Shown here piece by piece: positions 53,773 through 62,139 of a stretch of DNA of 64,000 bases (position 1 is the stretch's first letter; every line of letters starts with the position of its first letter). The position numbers were made by a program, and so were the translations under genes. Where the stretch lies: assembly GCF_900105125.1 (NCBI RefSeq), contig NZ_LT629750.1, positions 1,612,001 through 1,676,000 of the forward strand, in the 5' to 3' direction. The notes under the pieces were generated by a model. That model was not told the origin of the DNA, made no database searches, and saw nothing but the letters and a program-made list of their open reading frames with translations. The stretch is from Bradyrhizobium canariense (GTDB taxonomy: Bacteria > Pseudomonadota > Alphaproteobacteria > Rhizobiales > Xanthobacteraceae).

Positions 53773-55113
53773 ATGCCGATTGATTTTACGCTGACATCGT
53801 ATCAGCGGCGCCTGCAACGGATCGCCCGCGAATTCGCCAACGAAATCCTTGGCCCCCTGGTACGCGCCGCCGACGAGGATCCCGATCCCCAAAAGGCTTT
53901 CCAGTCGGTCAAGGGCGCCTATGTCGAAAGCTACAAGCTCGGGTTCGCCACCGGCTTCATTCCCAAGAAATATGGCGGCGGTGGAATCTCCAACGTCGAC
54001 CTCCAGATCGTGGTGGAAGAATTGTGTGCGGTCGATCCGGGCTTTGCCACCATCCTGCTGGTCAACGGACTGGCCTTGATGCCGCTGGTCTGGTTCGCCT
54101 CTGAACGGCAGAAGCAACAATGGCTGGTGCCCGCCACCAGCGATCCGCGCGGCGAATATCTGGCCGGATGGACCGTGAGCGAAGCGGCCGGCACGCCCGG
54201 CGGAACGGCCAATTTCGACGGCCCGGCGCCCTATCCGGCCGGCATCGGGCTGACCGCTATCCACGACAAGAAAAACGGCGAATATATTCTCAATGGACGA
54301 AAGCATTGGCCGGCAAATGCCGGCGGTTGGGATTTGCAGGGGGCGGACGCCAACGTCTGCATCGTCCGGACAGCACCCCAGGCCGAGGGGTCACGCGGCC
54401 TCAGCGCCATCATCATTCCGCGTGGAACTGCCGGCATCACCTACGAGCAGCCGATCAATAAACTCGGCCACCGCATCTGCCAGAACAATTCCGTGGTGTT
54501 TTCGGATTGTCGTGTGCCGGAGGAGAATGCGTTCGCTGTGGGAAACGGCGATCTCGTCGTCAACAAGGCCTTCACCTGGTCGGGCCCCGTCGCCGCGATC
54601 GCGTCCGTCGGCGTCGCCCGGTCGGCCTACGAATACGCGCTGTCGTGGGCCAAGAAATATACCGCCGGCGGCGACAAGCCGATCATCAACCACCAGATCG
54701 TCGCCTACACGCTGGCGGAAGTCGCGATGAAAGTCGAGGCGGGACGCGCGTTTGCATGGAAGGCGGCCCACTATCACGATCTTCACAGCGCCGATGGCCA
54801 CGCGATCGGCCCTATGGCAAAGGTATTCTGCAGCGAAATGCTGTTCAACGCCGTGTTCCAGGCGATGAAGGTCGTTGGCGTCAACGCGCTGGACAAATCC
54901 AATCCGCTTGAGCGCTATCTCCGGGAGGCATCCGTGTTCCCGCTCTATGACGCCGGTAATGTCGGCATGCAAATGCGGAAGATCTGCGCGGTCATGGCCG
55001 ACCCTGCTTTCGACCCGCGCGCTATCGCAGCCTCGGTCGCGACGCCATTTGGGAAGCAGGCACCACCACCTGAAATTCAGGCCATCGGCAAGAACCTGAA
55101 GCGGCAGGCCTGA
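53773..55113 (+). CDS. Acyl-CoA dehydrogenase family protein
   Basis: A 446-residue flavoenzyme that would oxidise an acyl-CoA at alpha-beta with electrons to ETF. PKKYGGGGISNVDLQIVVEE is the N-terminal domain signature, GWTVSEAAGTPGG and NGRKHWPANAGGW the FAD region, and SGPVAAIASVGVARSAYEYAL the C-terminal helices. At the place of the usual catalytic Glu (YEGTNEIQR) it has Tyr-Asp393-Ala-Gly-Asn. GGAGG precedes the ATG. The 3' end overlaps the convergent regulator by 37 bases. It is paired with a paralogue at 55967. Confidence 0.92.
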   Translation: MPIDFTLTSYQRRLQRIAREFANEILGPLVRAADEDPDPQKAFQSVKGAYVESYKLGFATGFIPKKYGGGGISNVDLQIVVEELCAVDPGFATILLVNGLALMPLVWFASERQKQQWLVPATSDPRGEYLAGWTVSEAAGTPGGTANFDGPAPYPAGIGLTAIHDKKNGEYILNGRKHWPANAGGWDLQGADANVCIVRTAPQAEGSRGLSAIIIPRGTAGITYEQPINKLGHRICQNNSVVFSDCRVPEENAFAVGNGDLVVNKAFTWSGPVAAIASVGVARSAYEYALSWAKKYTAGGDKPIINHQIVAYTLAEVAMKVEAGRAFAWKAAHYHDLHSADGHAIGPMAKVFCSEMLFNAVFQAMKVVGVNALDKSNPLERYLREASVFPLYDAGNVGMQMRKICAVMADPAFDPRAIAASVATPFGKQAPPPEIQAIGKNLKRQA

Positions 55114-55706
55114 CCGCCGCGCTGCATGCACTCCTGATGTTCGATCGGCGCGCCCATCAAACCCGACAAAAAGCCGAGGTCGAACTGACAGACCTCGGTG
55201 TAGTCTTTCGAAAGGTCGTGAAAGACGCAGTTCTTGCACTCGATCCGAGGCAGCTTCTCACCCTTGCCCGGCGGCGTCGCGCGTGCCGCGAAGCCCGTTT
55301 CGTTCATGATCTTGACGATCTCGACGACGCGTTCGACACGTGTCTTCCCGACGAGCCGAGGAATGGCTGTCGCCGACATATCGACGCCAAGTTCGAACAT
55401 GTAAGCGCCGAACTTCGACGCTCCGATCTTCTTGCGCAGGCTCTCGAACATGACGCGCGAGAACCATGAGTAGCGTTTCGGAAACAGATCGATTCCGCTT
55501 TCGGTAAGCGTGTAAAGGAACCTCGGCCGGCCGCCGCTCTTCGACGACGTGTGCTGCACGTATCCGGACCGTTCCATGCCGGAAAGGTGCTGCTTCACCG
55601 CGCTGCGCGTGATGTCGATCTCACCCGCCAATTCGTCAACCGTCAGTCCGGCCTTCGACTCCAGAAGTTTTGAAAGCAGCTTCTGCTGGGTGTCTCCGAC
55701 GATCAC
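55077..55706 (-). CDS. HTH transcriptional regulator with Cys-rich C-terminus
   Basis: A 209-residue DNA-binding protein. Residues 5-65 are a winged helix (LTVDELAGEIDITRSAVKQHLSGMERSGYV). The C-terminus has Cys157 and Cys160 (CxxC), Cys173, Cys193 and Cys201, with His163 and His190 nearby, a layout reminiscent of the SufR-type Fe-S regulators. It lies between two acyl-CoA dehydrogenase genes whose upstream regions share an operator-like sequence, so it is their probable regulator. Metal or cluster binding is inference. Confidence 0.8.
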   Translation of the reverse strand: MIVGDTQQKLLSKLLESKAGLTVDELAGEIDITRSAVKQHLSGMERSGYVQHTSSKSGGRPRFLYTLTESGIDLFPKRYSWFSRVMFESLRKKIGASKFGAYMFELGVDMSATAIPRLVGKTRVERVVEIVKIMNETGFAARATPPGKGEKLPRIECKNCVFHDLSKDYTEVCQFDLGFLSGLMGAPIEHQECMQRGGQACRFRFLPMA

Positions 55707-55759
55707 GTAAAAGCCTCCGCCTTGGGTTCCATCGTCAGGTGTATCCGAAGATGCGCGCC

Positions 55760-55772
55760 TGACGCTGCGTCA
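55760..55772. promoter_or_regulatory. Palindrome upstream of the regulator gene
   Basis: TGACGCTGCGTCA is a 13-base palindrome (imperfect only at the centre), 54 bases before the regulator start. It differs from the dehydrogenase operator, so a different protein may bind it. Confidence 0.3.
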
Positions 55773-55833
55773 ATGTCAGCCACATGATGCCCAAAACACC
55801 GACAGATTGCACGCTCTAAGTGCGTTTTAATGT

Positions 55834-55859
55834 CTTTAAACAGTTAAAACTGCCTAAAG
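55834..55859. promoter_or_regulatory. Operator-like inverted repeat upstream of the second acyl-CoA dehydrogenase
   Basis: CTTTAAACAGTT (55834-55845) and AACTGCCTAAAG (55848-55859) form an inverted repeat with two mismatched positions, centred on AA. It matches the site at 53725-53750 at 18 of 26 positions and lies between the regulator and the second dehydrogenase. Confidence 0.65.
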
Positions 55860-55966
55860 TATTTTCTTGTTGTTTTTTCGCATGGGCTGATGATGGCCCG
55901 GTTGAAGCAAGTCGGCCGGGCTTCTCGCTTGCAACGATCTGTAACGAGCATCAATGGAGGACTCGA

Positions 55967-57313
55967 ATGGCGATTGATTTCACAATGTCCGCGGAGCAGC
56001 GGAAAATTCAGAAGATGGCGCGGGAGTTTTCGGAAAACATCTTGGCTCCCGTCATACCCGCGTCGGACAAAGAACCGGATCCGATGCTGGCTTATCAGAA
56101 GACCAAGGGCGCCTATATCGAGGCCTATAAGGCCGGGATCGCCATGGCAATGCTGCCCAAGGAATACGGAGGCGCCGGCTTGTCATGCTTGGACTATGTG
56201 ATCGCGTGCGAGGAAATCACCTCCATTGACCCCGGATTTGCCTGTACCTGCCTCTGCAACGGTCTCGGACTGATGCCTGTCCTTTGGTACGGCAGCGAAG
56301 AGCAGAAAAAGCGCTTCTTGGGCGCCGCGACTTCAGATCCAACTGGCACTTATCTCAGCGCCTGGACAGCCGGCGAACCTCCGGGCGGCACCGGTGGAAC
56401 TGCGAATTTCGACAGCCCTCTTCCAAAAGCGGGAATTGGGATGACGGCAGTCAGGGAGGGTGACCACTTCGTCATCAATGGAAAAAAGAAATGGTCGTCG
56501 TCTCCCGGTTGGGACGGATTGGGGACCAACACCCAGACTGCGATCATTCGAACGGACAGCAGCGTCGGTGGAACGGAAGGGTTGTCAGCGATCGTCATTG
56601 AACGTGGCACGCCGGGCATCACATGGACCTTCCTCAACAAGGAAGGTCATCGCACCACCTCGAACGCGTTCGTCGTATTCAAAGATGCGAAGGTCCCGGT
56701 CGACAATCTGCTGCCTGGCGCGGTGGGAAACGGTGACCTCGTGATCAATCGCAACTTCGCCTGGTCCGGTCCGGTGGCTGCCATTGCCGCGGTCGGCGTG
56801 GCACGAGCGGCTTACGAAGACGCGCTGAAGTTCCTCAAAAAGAACACGGCTGGATCGCTCACTCCGATCATTCGCTTCCAGAACGCCGGCTATATCATGG
56901 GCGATGTTGCTGCAAAGATCGAATCCGCTCGCTATTTTGCCTGGCGGGCTGCCGATTACCTCGACAAGCATTCGCAACATGCCGAACTTATCGGTGCAAT
57001 GTGCAAGATCAATGTGACCGAAACCATGATCGATTGCGTTTACAAGTGCATGCAGATCGTCGGCGTGAACAGCCTCAGCACCGAGTACAAGTTCGGCAAG
57101 TATCTTCGCGAGGCTTCCATATTGCCGATCTATGACGGCGGCAATATGGGCATGCAGCGCCGCCGCGTGCACGGCATCATCGCGGATGAAAACTTCAACC
57201 CCCGTGCGATCATGGACGACGACTTCGTGAAATTCGAGAAATCGATGGAGGCGATCGGCACCGTCGCCGATCCCGTATCGAAGTCCCGCGGCATCATGCA
57301 GGCGGCGGAATAA
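55967..57313 (+). CDS. Acyl-CoA dehydrogenase family protein
   Basis: A 448-residue flavoenzyme, clearly paralogous to the one at 53773 (PKEYGGAGLSCLDYVIACEE; NGKKKWSSSPGW; SGPVAAIAAVGVARAAYED). Asp390 in IYDGGNMGMQRRR stands where most family members have Glu. Start ATG 55967 with GGAGG upstream. Substrate unknown; the shared Asp and paired operators suggest the two act on related CoA esters, perhaps cyclic or branched. The inverted-repeat operator lies about 108 bases upstream. Confidence 0.92.
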   Translation: MAIDFTMSAEQRKIQKMAREFSENILAPVIPASDKEPDPMLAYQKTKGAYIEAYKAGIAMAMLPKEYGGAGLSCLDYVIACEEITSIDPGFACTCLCNGLGLMPVLWYGSEEQKKRFLGAATSDPTGTYLSAWTAGEPPGGTGGTANFDSPLPKAGIGMTAVREGDHFVINGKKKWSSSPGWDGLGTNTQTAIIRTDSSVGGTEGLSAIVIERGTPGITWTFLNKEGHRTTSNAFVVFKDAKVPVDNLLPGAVGNGDLVINRNFAWSGPVAAIAAVGVARAAYEDALKFLKKNTAGSLTPIIRFQNAGYIMGDVAAKIESARYFAWRAADYLDKHSQHAELIGAMCKINVTETMIDCVYKCMQIVGVNSLSTEYKFGKYLREASILPIYDGGNMGMQRRRVHGIIADENFNPRAIMDDDFVKFEKSMEAIGTVADPVSKSRGIMQAAE

Positions 57314-57376
57314 AGATCAGGGACCGGTCGGAAACGGCCGGTCCCCTCGTTTTCCGAGACTACATTCCATCTCAGT

Positions 57377-57480
57377 TCGCCGACCAGGGCTTGCGCGATG
57401 GCGCGACCGATGCCGTTTCCCACCCCCGTCGCGAACGCTGCTTCGCGCGCAGGTCGCACGGATCGTTCAGCGGGCTCACG
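57377..57480 (-). pseudogene. Decayed copy of the 5' end of the SDR gene
   Basis: It matches 58236-58338, the first 34 codons of the neighbouring SDR gene, at about 75 percent by eye, with a one-base deletion that breaks the frame before the GAGNGIG motif. No remaining part of the gene follows. Confidence 0.75.
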
Positions 57481-57549
57481 TCGCTGTTGACGATCTCGGC
57501 GCGCGCTTTTGCTGTTGCACCCTGCGTCCTTAAGGCCCTGCCCCGCGCT

Positions 57550-58338
57550 TCAGAGATCATCCAGCTCGGGCGGATCGAACCAGTTCGTCAGCGACAGGCC
57601 GCCGTCAACCACGATCGCAGCACCCGTGACGTAGGCCGACACCCGGTTCGACAGTACCGCCAGTGCCATCGGTGCGAGGTCTTCGCTGCGGCCGAGCCGG
57701 CCGAGCGGGATGTGTTTCGCCAGCGATGGATCGGCGACGAAACCGCCCGCGGCGATCGCGCCGGGCACCAATGCGTTGACCCGGATTCCAAAGCGGCCAA
57801 ATGTCTTGGCCAATTCCCTGACCAGCATCGCCATGGCCGCTTTCGCCGTAGAATAGTGCGGCAGGTTGCGCGGCGTGCCGGCGTGGAGCGAGGTGAGCAG
57901 CAGGAACGAGCCGGGCTCCCGGGCTGCGATGAGTTTTCGCGCCAGTTCGCGCGCGAGGTGAAAGCCGGCGTCGATATTCACCGCATGCATTTGCTGCCAG
58001 GTCTCCCGGCTCACCGCAAATGCGTGATCGGTCTCGCGACGCGGAGGGGACGCGCTGTGAACGAAGTGGGTCACCTGCCCTACCGCCGCTTGCGCATCTG
58101 CAAGGAGTGCATCGCATGCTTCGCGCGTTGAGAGATCGCCGACCCAGGGCACCGCCAGTTCCGGACGGGGCGACGCTGCCACCGCAGCCGCCACTCTTTC
58201 TCGATCCACATCAGCGAACACCGTTCGCAGGCCTTCGCCGACCAAGGCTTGCGCGATCGCACGGCCGATGCCGTTTCCCGCACCGGTGACGAGAGCGGCC
58301 TCACGCGCGGGATCGAAGGGAGTGTTCAGCAGGCTCAT
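57550..58338 (-). CDS. SDR family oxidoreductase
   Basis: A 262-residue short-chain dehydrogenase. TGAGNGIGRAIAQALV binds the cofactor (residues 18-33), DVDRERV follows with Asp preferring NAD(H), SASPP replaces the usual NNAG, the catalytic Ser is in LLLTSLHAG, and Tyr/Lys are in YSTAKAAM. The C-terminus GAAIVVDGG is typical. A fragment of its own 5' end lies 70-170 bases downstream. The substrate is not inferable; a role near the acyl-CoA dehydrogenases is possible. Confidence 0.9.
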   Translation of the reverse strand: MSLLNTPFDPAREAALVTGAGNGIGRAIAQALVGEGLRTVFADVDRERVAAAVAASPRPELAVPWVGDLSTREACDALLADAQAAVGQVTHFVHSASPPRRETDHAFAVSRETWQQMHAVNIDAGFHLARELARKLIAAREPGSFLLLTSLHAGTPRNLPHYSTAKAAMAMLVRELAKTFGRFGIRVNALVPGAIAAGGFVADPSLAKHIPLGRLGRSEDLAPMALAVLSNRVSAYVTGAAIVVDGGLSLTNWFDPPELDDL

Positions 58339-58477
58339 GTCGGTCGGGCTCCGGTGGGTTATGGCGGCGATACGTTACCACCCGGCCACGATGCGAACAT
58401 CCTGGGCGCCCCAATTGTACTCTCTTGTCGCCGTATTTTCCGGATACTGCGGCCGGATAGAACCGGAGGGGACGCGA

Positions 58478-58846
58478 ATGAAAAAGACAATCGCTGTCAT
58501 GGCCTTGGCTCTGTGGCCGGTTTCATCGGGTGCCGTCGCACAGGAACGTGCAGGCGACGCCGCGCTCGGCGCATTGTCGGGCGCTGTGGTGCTTGGACCG
58601 ATCGGCGCCGTCGCCGGCGCGGTCGTGGGTTACACGGCCGGACCGTCGATTTCGCATTCGTGGGGAACCAGACGGTCAGGCACCGCCCGCCGCGGGCGAA
58701 AACCCGCTGAGCAGGACGCGCGCGCATCCATGGCTGACGGTCAGCCTGCGCCGAGGAACCAGGTCAGTCCGCCGACGGCCACGCCGGTGCCGCCCGCTGC
58801 TCCCAGAGCTGCTTCCACGGCTCCGCCGGTGCAGGGTCTGGAGTGA
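58478..58846 (+). CDS. Small exported protein with glycine-zipper segment
   Basis: A 122-residue protein starting MKKTIAVMALALWPVSSGAVA, a signal peptide, then ALGALSGAVVLGPIGAVAGA, a Gly-rich hydrophobic stretch like a glycine zipper, and a Pro/Ala-rich tail. GGAGGGG lies 7 bases before ATG 58478. Probably periplasmic or outer-membrane associated. No function is known. Confidence 0.7.
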   Translation: MKKTIAVMALALWPVSSGAVAQERAGDAALGALSGAVVLGPIGAVAGAVVGYTAGPSISHSWGTRRSGTARRGRKPAEQDARASMADGQPAPRNQVSPPTATPVPPAAPRAASTAPPVQGLE

Positions 58847-58880
58847 TGCGTATTAGTTTCGGCAACGCGCGAAGGGTAGA

Positions 58881-59192
58881 TCAGCCCCCGCTCTTCGGCA
58901 ATTTGTCGGTCAAGATATCAATCTTGTGAATGGCGGGCGACTTGGCGAAGAGGTCGGCCGCTCTTGCCATCAGCGCCGCGGCGACCTTTCCGTTCAGATG
59001 AGCCGCGCGCCCGGCTTCATCATTAAACGTGTCAAAAATCGCGAATGACGATGGACCTTCCTGGATCGCGTACCAGCTGACGGTTCCAGCTTCCGCTTGC
59101 ACCAGCGGCAGAGCCGAACGGAGAAATTCCGCAACCTCCATTTCCTTGCCAGGCTTGGCTTCAAGAGGCACGTACAGCGCAAGCTTGCTCAT
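58881..59192 (-). CDS. Antibiotic biosynthesis monooxygenase (ABM) domain protein
   Basis: A 103-residue ferredoxin-like fold protein (LALYVPLEAKPGKEMEVAEFL, GTVSWYAIQEGPSSFAIFDTF, NDEAGRAAHLNGKVAAALM), similar to quinol monooxygenase YgiN-type proteins. The His in AAHLNG is conserved. They work as dimers, often on quinones or heme. An AGGAGT site precedes the ATG. No linked pathway genes. Confidence 0.85.
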   Translation of the reverse strand: MSKLALYVPLEAKPGKEMEVAEFLRSALPLVQAEAGTVSWYAIQEGPSSFAIFDTFNDEAGRAAHLNGKVAAALMARAADLFAKSPAIHKIDILTDKLPKSGG

Positions 59193-59456
59193 GAGACACT
59201 CCTGTTATTTGATTGAATCCGTCAACAGGCGTGATCGCGCCTGGACGCGAAACACTTTAACGGGCCGCCTCGGTCGAAAGTTCCATGATTGCCTGTCGCA
59301 GTTCGTTGCCGGGTTTGCGCAGCATAATCCGTCAGCGATCGTGACGTTGCGCAACACAGCTCGCTGTGGCGCCCTACGAAATTACCGGGCGGCCTGCGTC
59401 GTCACCGCCGGCGCCGACCGAATTTCCGGAACATTAAGCAATTCGCGGCGAACCAC

Positions 59457-59609
59457 TCATCGCAGCAAAAAATCGTCATATTCCTCGTTGAAAAATCGCT
59501 TCACGACGCCGTAATTGCTCTCGGACGTCAGTTCCAGCACGCGATCGATCAGACCAAGCAAGGCACGCAATCGTGCTCGTCGAACAGGCTCATTACGATC
59601 GGATTTCAC
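59457..59609 (-). CDS. Possible 50-residue protein in a 550-base gap
   Basis: GTG 59609 gives MKSDRNEPVRRARLRALLGL then a charged segment ending FFNEEYDDFLLR. The sequence is basic first, acidic at the end. The rest of 59193-59745 holds no clear gene. The 3' part resembles 62037-62110, so the frame may be a remnant of a family present twice here. Low confidence. Confidence 0.35.
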   Translation of the reverse strand: MKSDRNEPVRRARLRALLGLIDRVLELTSESNYGVVKRFFNEEYDDFLLR

Positions 59610-59745
59610 GACAAAATATATTTCATTCTAGGCTTGTTGTTCGGATTAAGCCTAACAGGTCAATCTGAAAAATACGACAACAACGACTTCCCTCTTAAGG
59701 TATCGTTGTTCAGGACTCGATTGGGACATCTGGGCGGGAAAATCC

Positions 59746-60951
59746 GTGGAAAAAACAATTGCTGCCAAACCGACCCGGTTTGGCCAACGCAAAGTCGTGC
59801 CGCGCGCTTGTGTCGCCGATCCAAAGAGGCACGTTCGAGCATTTCTTTGTGAGATGCTTGAAGAACTCGGATTTACCACCTGTGAGTGCTCTCATTCACA
59901 CGAGGTAGCCGTGGTATCCAACGCGGAACTGCCTGACCTTTTCTTGCTTGGTTTTCCAGGTGAGGGAGTGGAAGCAGCCAAGGTTCTGCAAAGCCTGGCC
60001 GACGAAGGATTCCAGGGCCAGGTGCTTCTCGTCGGTCCCCGCAATTCACTTGCATTGTCAGCGCTTGGGCAACTCGGAGCGAAGCTTGGCCTATCGATGC
60101 TCCCGATGCTGGCGACGCCCTATGGCGAAAAGGAATTGCGAGCGAGTTTAGCTGATTTTGTACCCATACAACCGGCACCGCGTCCGCCGGTCGATGCCGC
60201 CGAGGCCCTTCATAAGGGCTGGCTCGAACTCTGGTATCAACCCAAAATAAACATGCAAACTCTATCCGTGTGCGGCGCCGAGGGTTTGGTTCGCATTCGA
60301 CATCCCCATTGGGGGATCGTATCCCCGGCCTATTTCATACCCGATGACGGGGATCCCCATTTTGCTGCGCTGTCCGAGTTCGTTATCACCCAAGCAATGG
60401 CCGATTGGCATAGCTTCGTTTCCGAATCGAACGCCATTGAACTTGCGATAAATCTTCCGCTTTCATTCCTCACAAGCACCGGCTCGTTGAAGACCCTTGA
60501 GGGCCTGCTTCCCAGGCATCCGGCGTTCTCGGGAATGATTGTGGAGATCAACGGCACGGAAATTGTTCGTGACTTGAAGGCGGCAAAGGACATCGCGGAC
60601 CAACTCAGGTTTTACAACATCGGTATTTCCGTTGACGATTTGGGGACAGAGTGGCCCTTGCTTTTGGATCAGGACGAACTGCCATTCCTGGAGCTAAAGG
60701 TTGATCGGAAATTTATCGAAGGGTGCGCACATGATCGATTGAAACAGACGGTCTGCCGCAGGATTTTGGAGTTGTCCGATGAATTGGGAACACGGACGGT
60801 TGCTGAGGGAGCCGAGACCCGCGACGATTTCCTCGCTGTGCGGGAAATGGGTTTCGACGTCGCCCAAGGCTACTATTTCGGGAAACCGATGGAGCGGAAG
60901 AAGTTCGCGCGGCACACTTTTCGTCGCTCGGCAGGGGTGGTCGCCGACTAG
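59746..60951 (+). CDS. Receiver-like plus EAL-domain protein, degenerate
   Basis: A 401-residue cytosolic protein. Residues 15-135 look like a receiver fold but the phospho-acceptor position reads DLFLLGFPGEG with Gly instead of Asp. Residues 145-395 are an EAL domain: AEGLVRIRHPHWG, AINLPLSFL, VEINGTEI, ISVDDLGTE (usual DDFGTG), LELKVDRKFI, AEGAET, AQGYYFGKP. Most catalytic residues are kept, but the loop-6 motif is altered, so it may bind c-di-GMP without efficient hydrolysis. The start codon is GTG at 59746. Confidence 0.88.
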   Translation: MEKTIAAKPTRFGQRKVVPRACVADPKRHVRAFLCEMLEELGFTTCECSHSHEVAVVSNAELPDLFLLGFPGEGVEAAKVLQSLADEGFQGQVLLVGPRNSLALSALGQLGAKLGLSMLPMLATPYGEKELRASLADFVPIQPAPRPPVDAAEALHKGWLELWYQPKINMQTLSVCGAEGLVRIRHPHWGIVSPAYFIPDDGDPHFAALSEFVITQAMADWHSFVSESNAIELAINLPLSFLTSTGSLKTLEGLLPRHPAFSGMIVEINGTEIVRDLKAAKDIADQLRFYNIGISVDDLGTEWPLLLDQDELPFLELKVDRKFIEGCAHDRLKQTVCRRILELSDELGTRTVAEGAETRDDFLAVREMGFDVAQGYYFGKPMERKKFARHTFRRSAGVVAD

Positions 60952-61282
60952 ATTTTTGCTAGCGCGAGGCACCTCACCCTGTTTAGGCGGTCATTGACCA
61001 AACAGCCTTTACTCCACAAGAAGGCCACTCGCGAGAAGGCGATAGTAATACTGGCAGCCGCGCTCACGACGCCCCCGCGCAAGCACAACAGCGGGATGCT
61101 GGTTTGCGAGGAAACACCTGCGCGGTTGCAACTGGCAGAGTCGGATACGAAAGCGGCTGCCAACCAAAGCGGCCTATTTCATCCTCTAAATTTTTAATCG
61201 CCTTGTTAAGATTAACGCTATTCGGAGTTCACGAGGGATTTCCCGATCAACTGGCTATTCCGGATGCCACTTACCGACCATC
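60952..61282. other. Intergenic region
   Basis: A 67-codon frame from TTG 60994 has no ribosome site or recognisable motif and is not called. A palindromic CCGAGG-like or terminator element was not seen. Confidence 0.35.
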
Positions 61283-61702
61283 ATGAGTTCTTGCGACAAA
61301 AAAGAAACGACCGAGTCAGCGGTCTGGTTGGAATTTCTCATGATCGTCGTTTTAGTGGCCTTGACCATGAGCGCTTTAGTTGGATTGGCTACGGGCTTGG
61401 TGTTTCGGGTGTGGGCGATTTTGATAATCGCGCCGCTCATCGCATTCATCTCAGCCATTGCTCTCGCGACTCGCGGCTTCGGATTTTCGAGCGGTGTGCT
61501 CGTGACCGTCGCTTGTCTTGTCGTCAGCCAGTGCGCCTACCTGGTCGGTTCATTTCTGGTGTCCCGGGCCGATATGGCAGACTATCTAGCGGACGACGTG
61601 CTCGATGATCAGCCAGGCGACTATCGCGAGCCCAACATCGCCGACGAGCAACAAGAGGAGCGCCGCCAACATCCATCGTGGCCCCCTCCGCCTGAGGCGT
61701 GA
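61283..61702 (+). CDS. Small integral membrane protein, hypothetical
   Basis: A 139-residue protein with three likely helices at residues 15-42 (LEFLMIVVLVALTMSALVGLA), 44-66 (VWAILIIAPLIAFISAIALA) and 69-94 (VLVTVACLVVSQCAYLVGSFL), and a soluble acidic C-terminus (ADDVLDDQPGDYREPNIADE). It is similar in layout to exopolysaccharide-linked membrane proteins but no family is assigned. Confidence 0.7.
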   Translation: MSSCDKKETTESAVWLEFLMIVVLVALTMSALVGLATGLVFRVWAILIIAPLIAFISAIALATRGFGFSSGVLVTVACLVVSQCAYLVGSFLVSRADMADYLADDVLDDQPGDYREPNIADEQQEERRQHPSWPPPPEA

Positions 61703-62139
61703 CACTTTTGAACGCTGCGACGGCCGAGGCAACCACACGCGGCGATGGGCCCTTCTGTCGATTAAGCGACATGTCGTGTCGCTTTGAGACATGGTGAGGT
61801 TCATTGTGGCACATTTTCCTTGTTGATTTCCGGGCTATGCGGAACTTCAGCAAGGGCGGTGCCACTATGATCAGCGCTGGCGACCGAAGGCGATGTGGCG
61901 CCGGCCTCACTTCCCGGTTGCTGATGCCGCTGATGTGCAAGGCGTCAGGCCAGCCGTGAACCAAAGCTGGTGCGCCTGGAACGCTGCCGCGCCCGCGAAG
62001 CGCGGCAACTTTTTACGTCCACGGCCTTGAGCCAAGCGAAATCCCGAACATTAAACAGCCCGCCGCGGATCATCATCGCAAAAAAATCGCCACAATCCTT
62101 TTTTGAAACGAATTGGTTTCAAGATAAGGAGCGCCTTCT
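61703..62139. other. Intergenic with a repeated segment
   Basis: 62037-62110 resembles 59421-59498 (GAACATTAA, TCATCGCA, AAAAAATCG in the same order, about 75 percent by eye). On the minus strand it reads DFFAMMIRGGLFNVRDF, so it may be the remnant of a gene. Nothing else is recognised. Confidence 0.45.

Noticed and set aside
60994..61197. 67-codon frame starting at TTG
   Set aside because: No ribosome site, rare start and no recognisable features.
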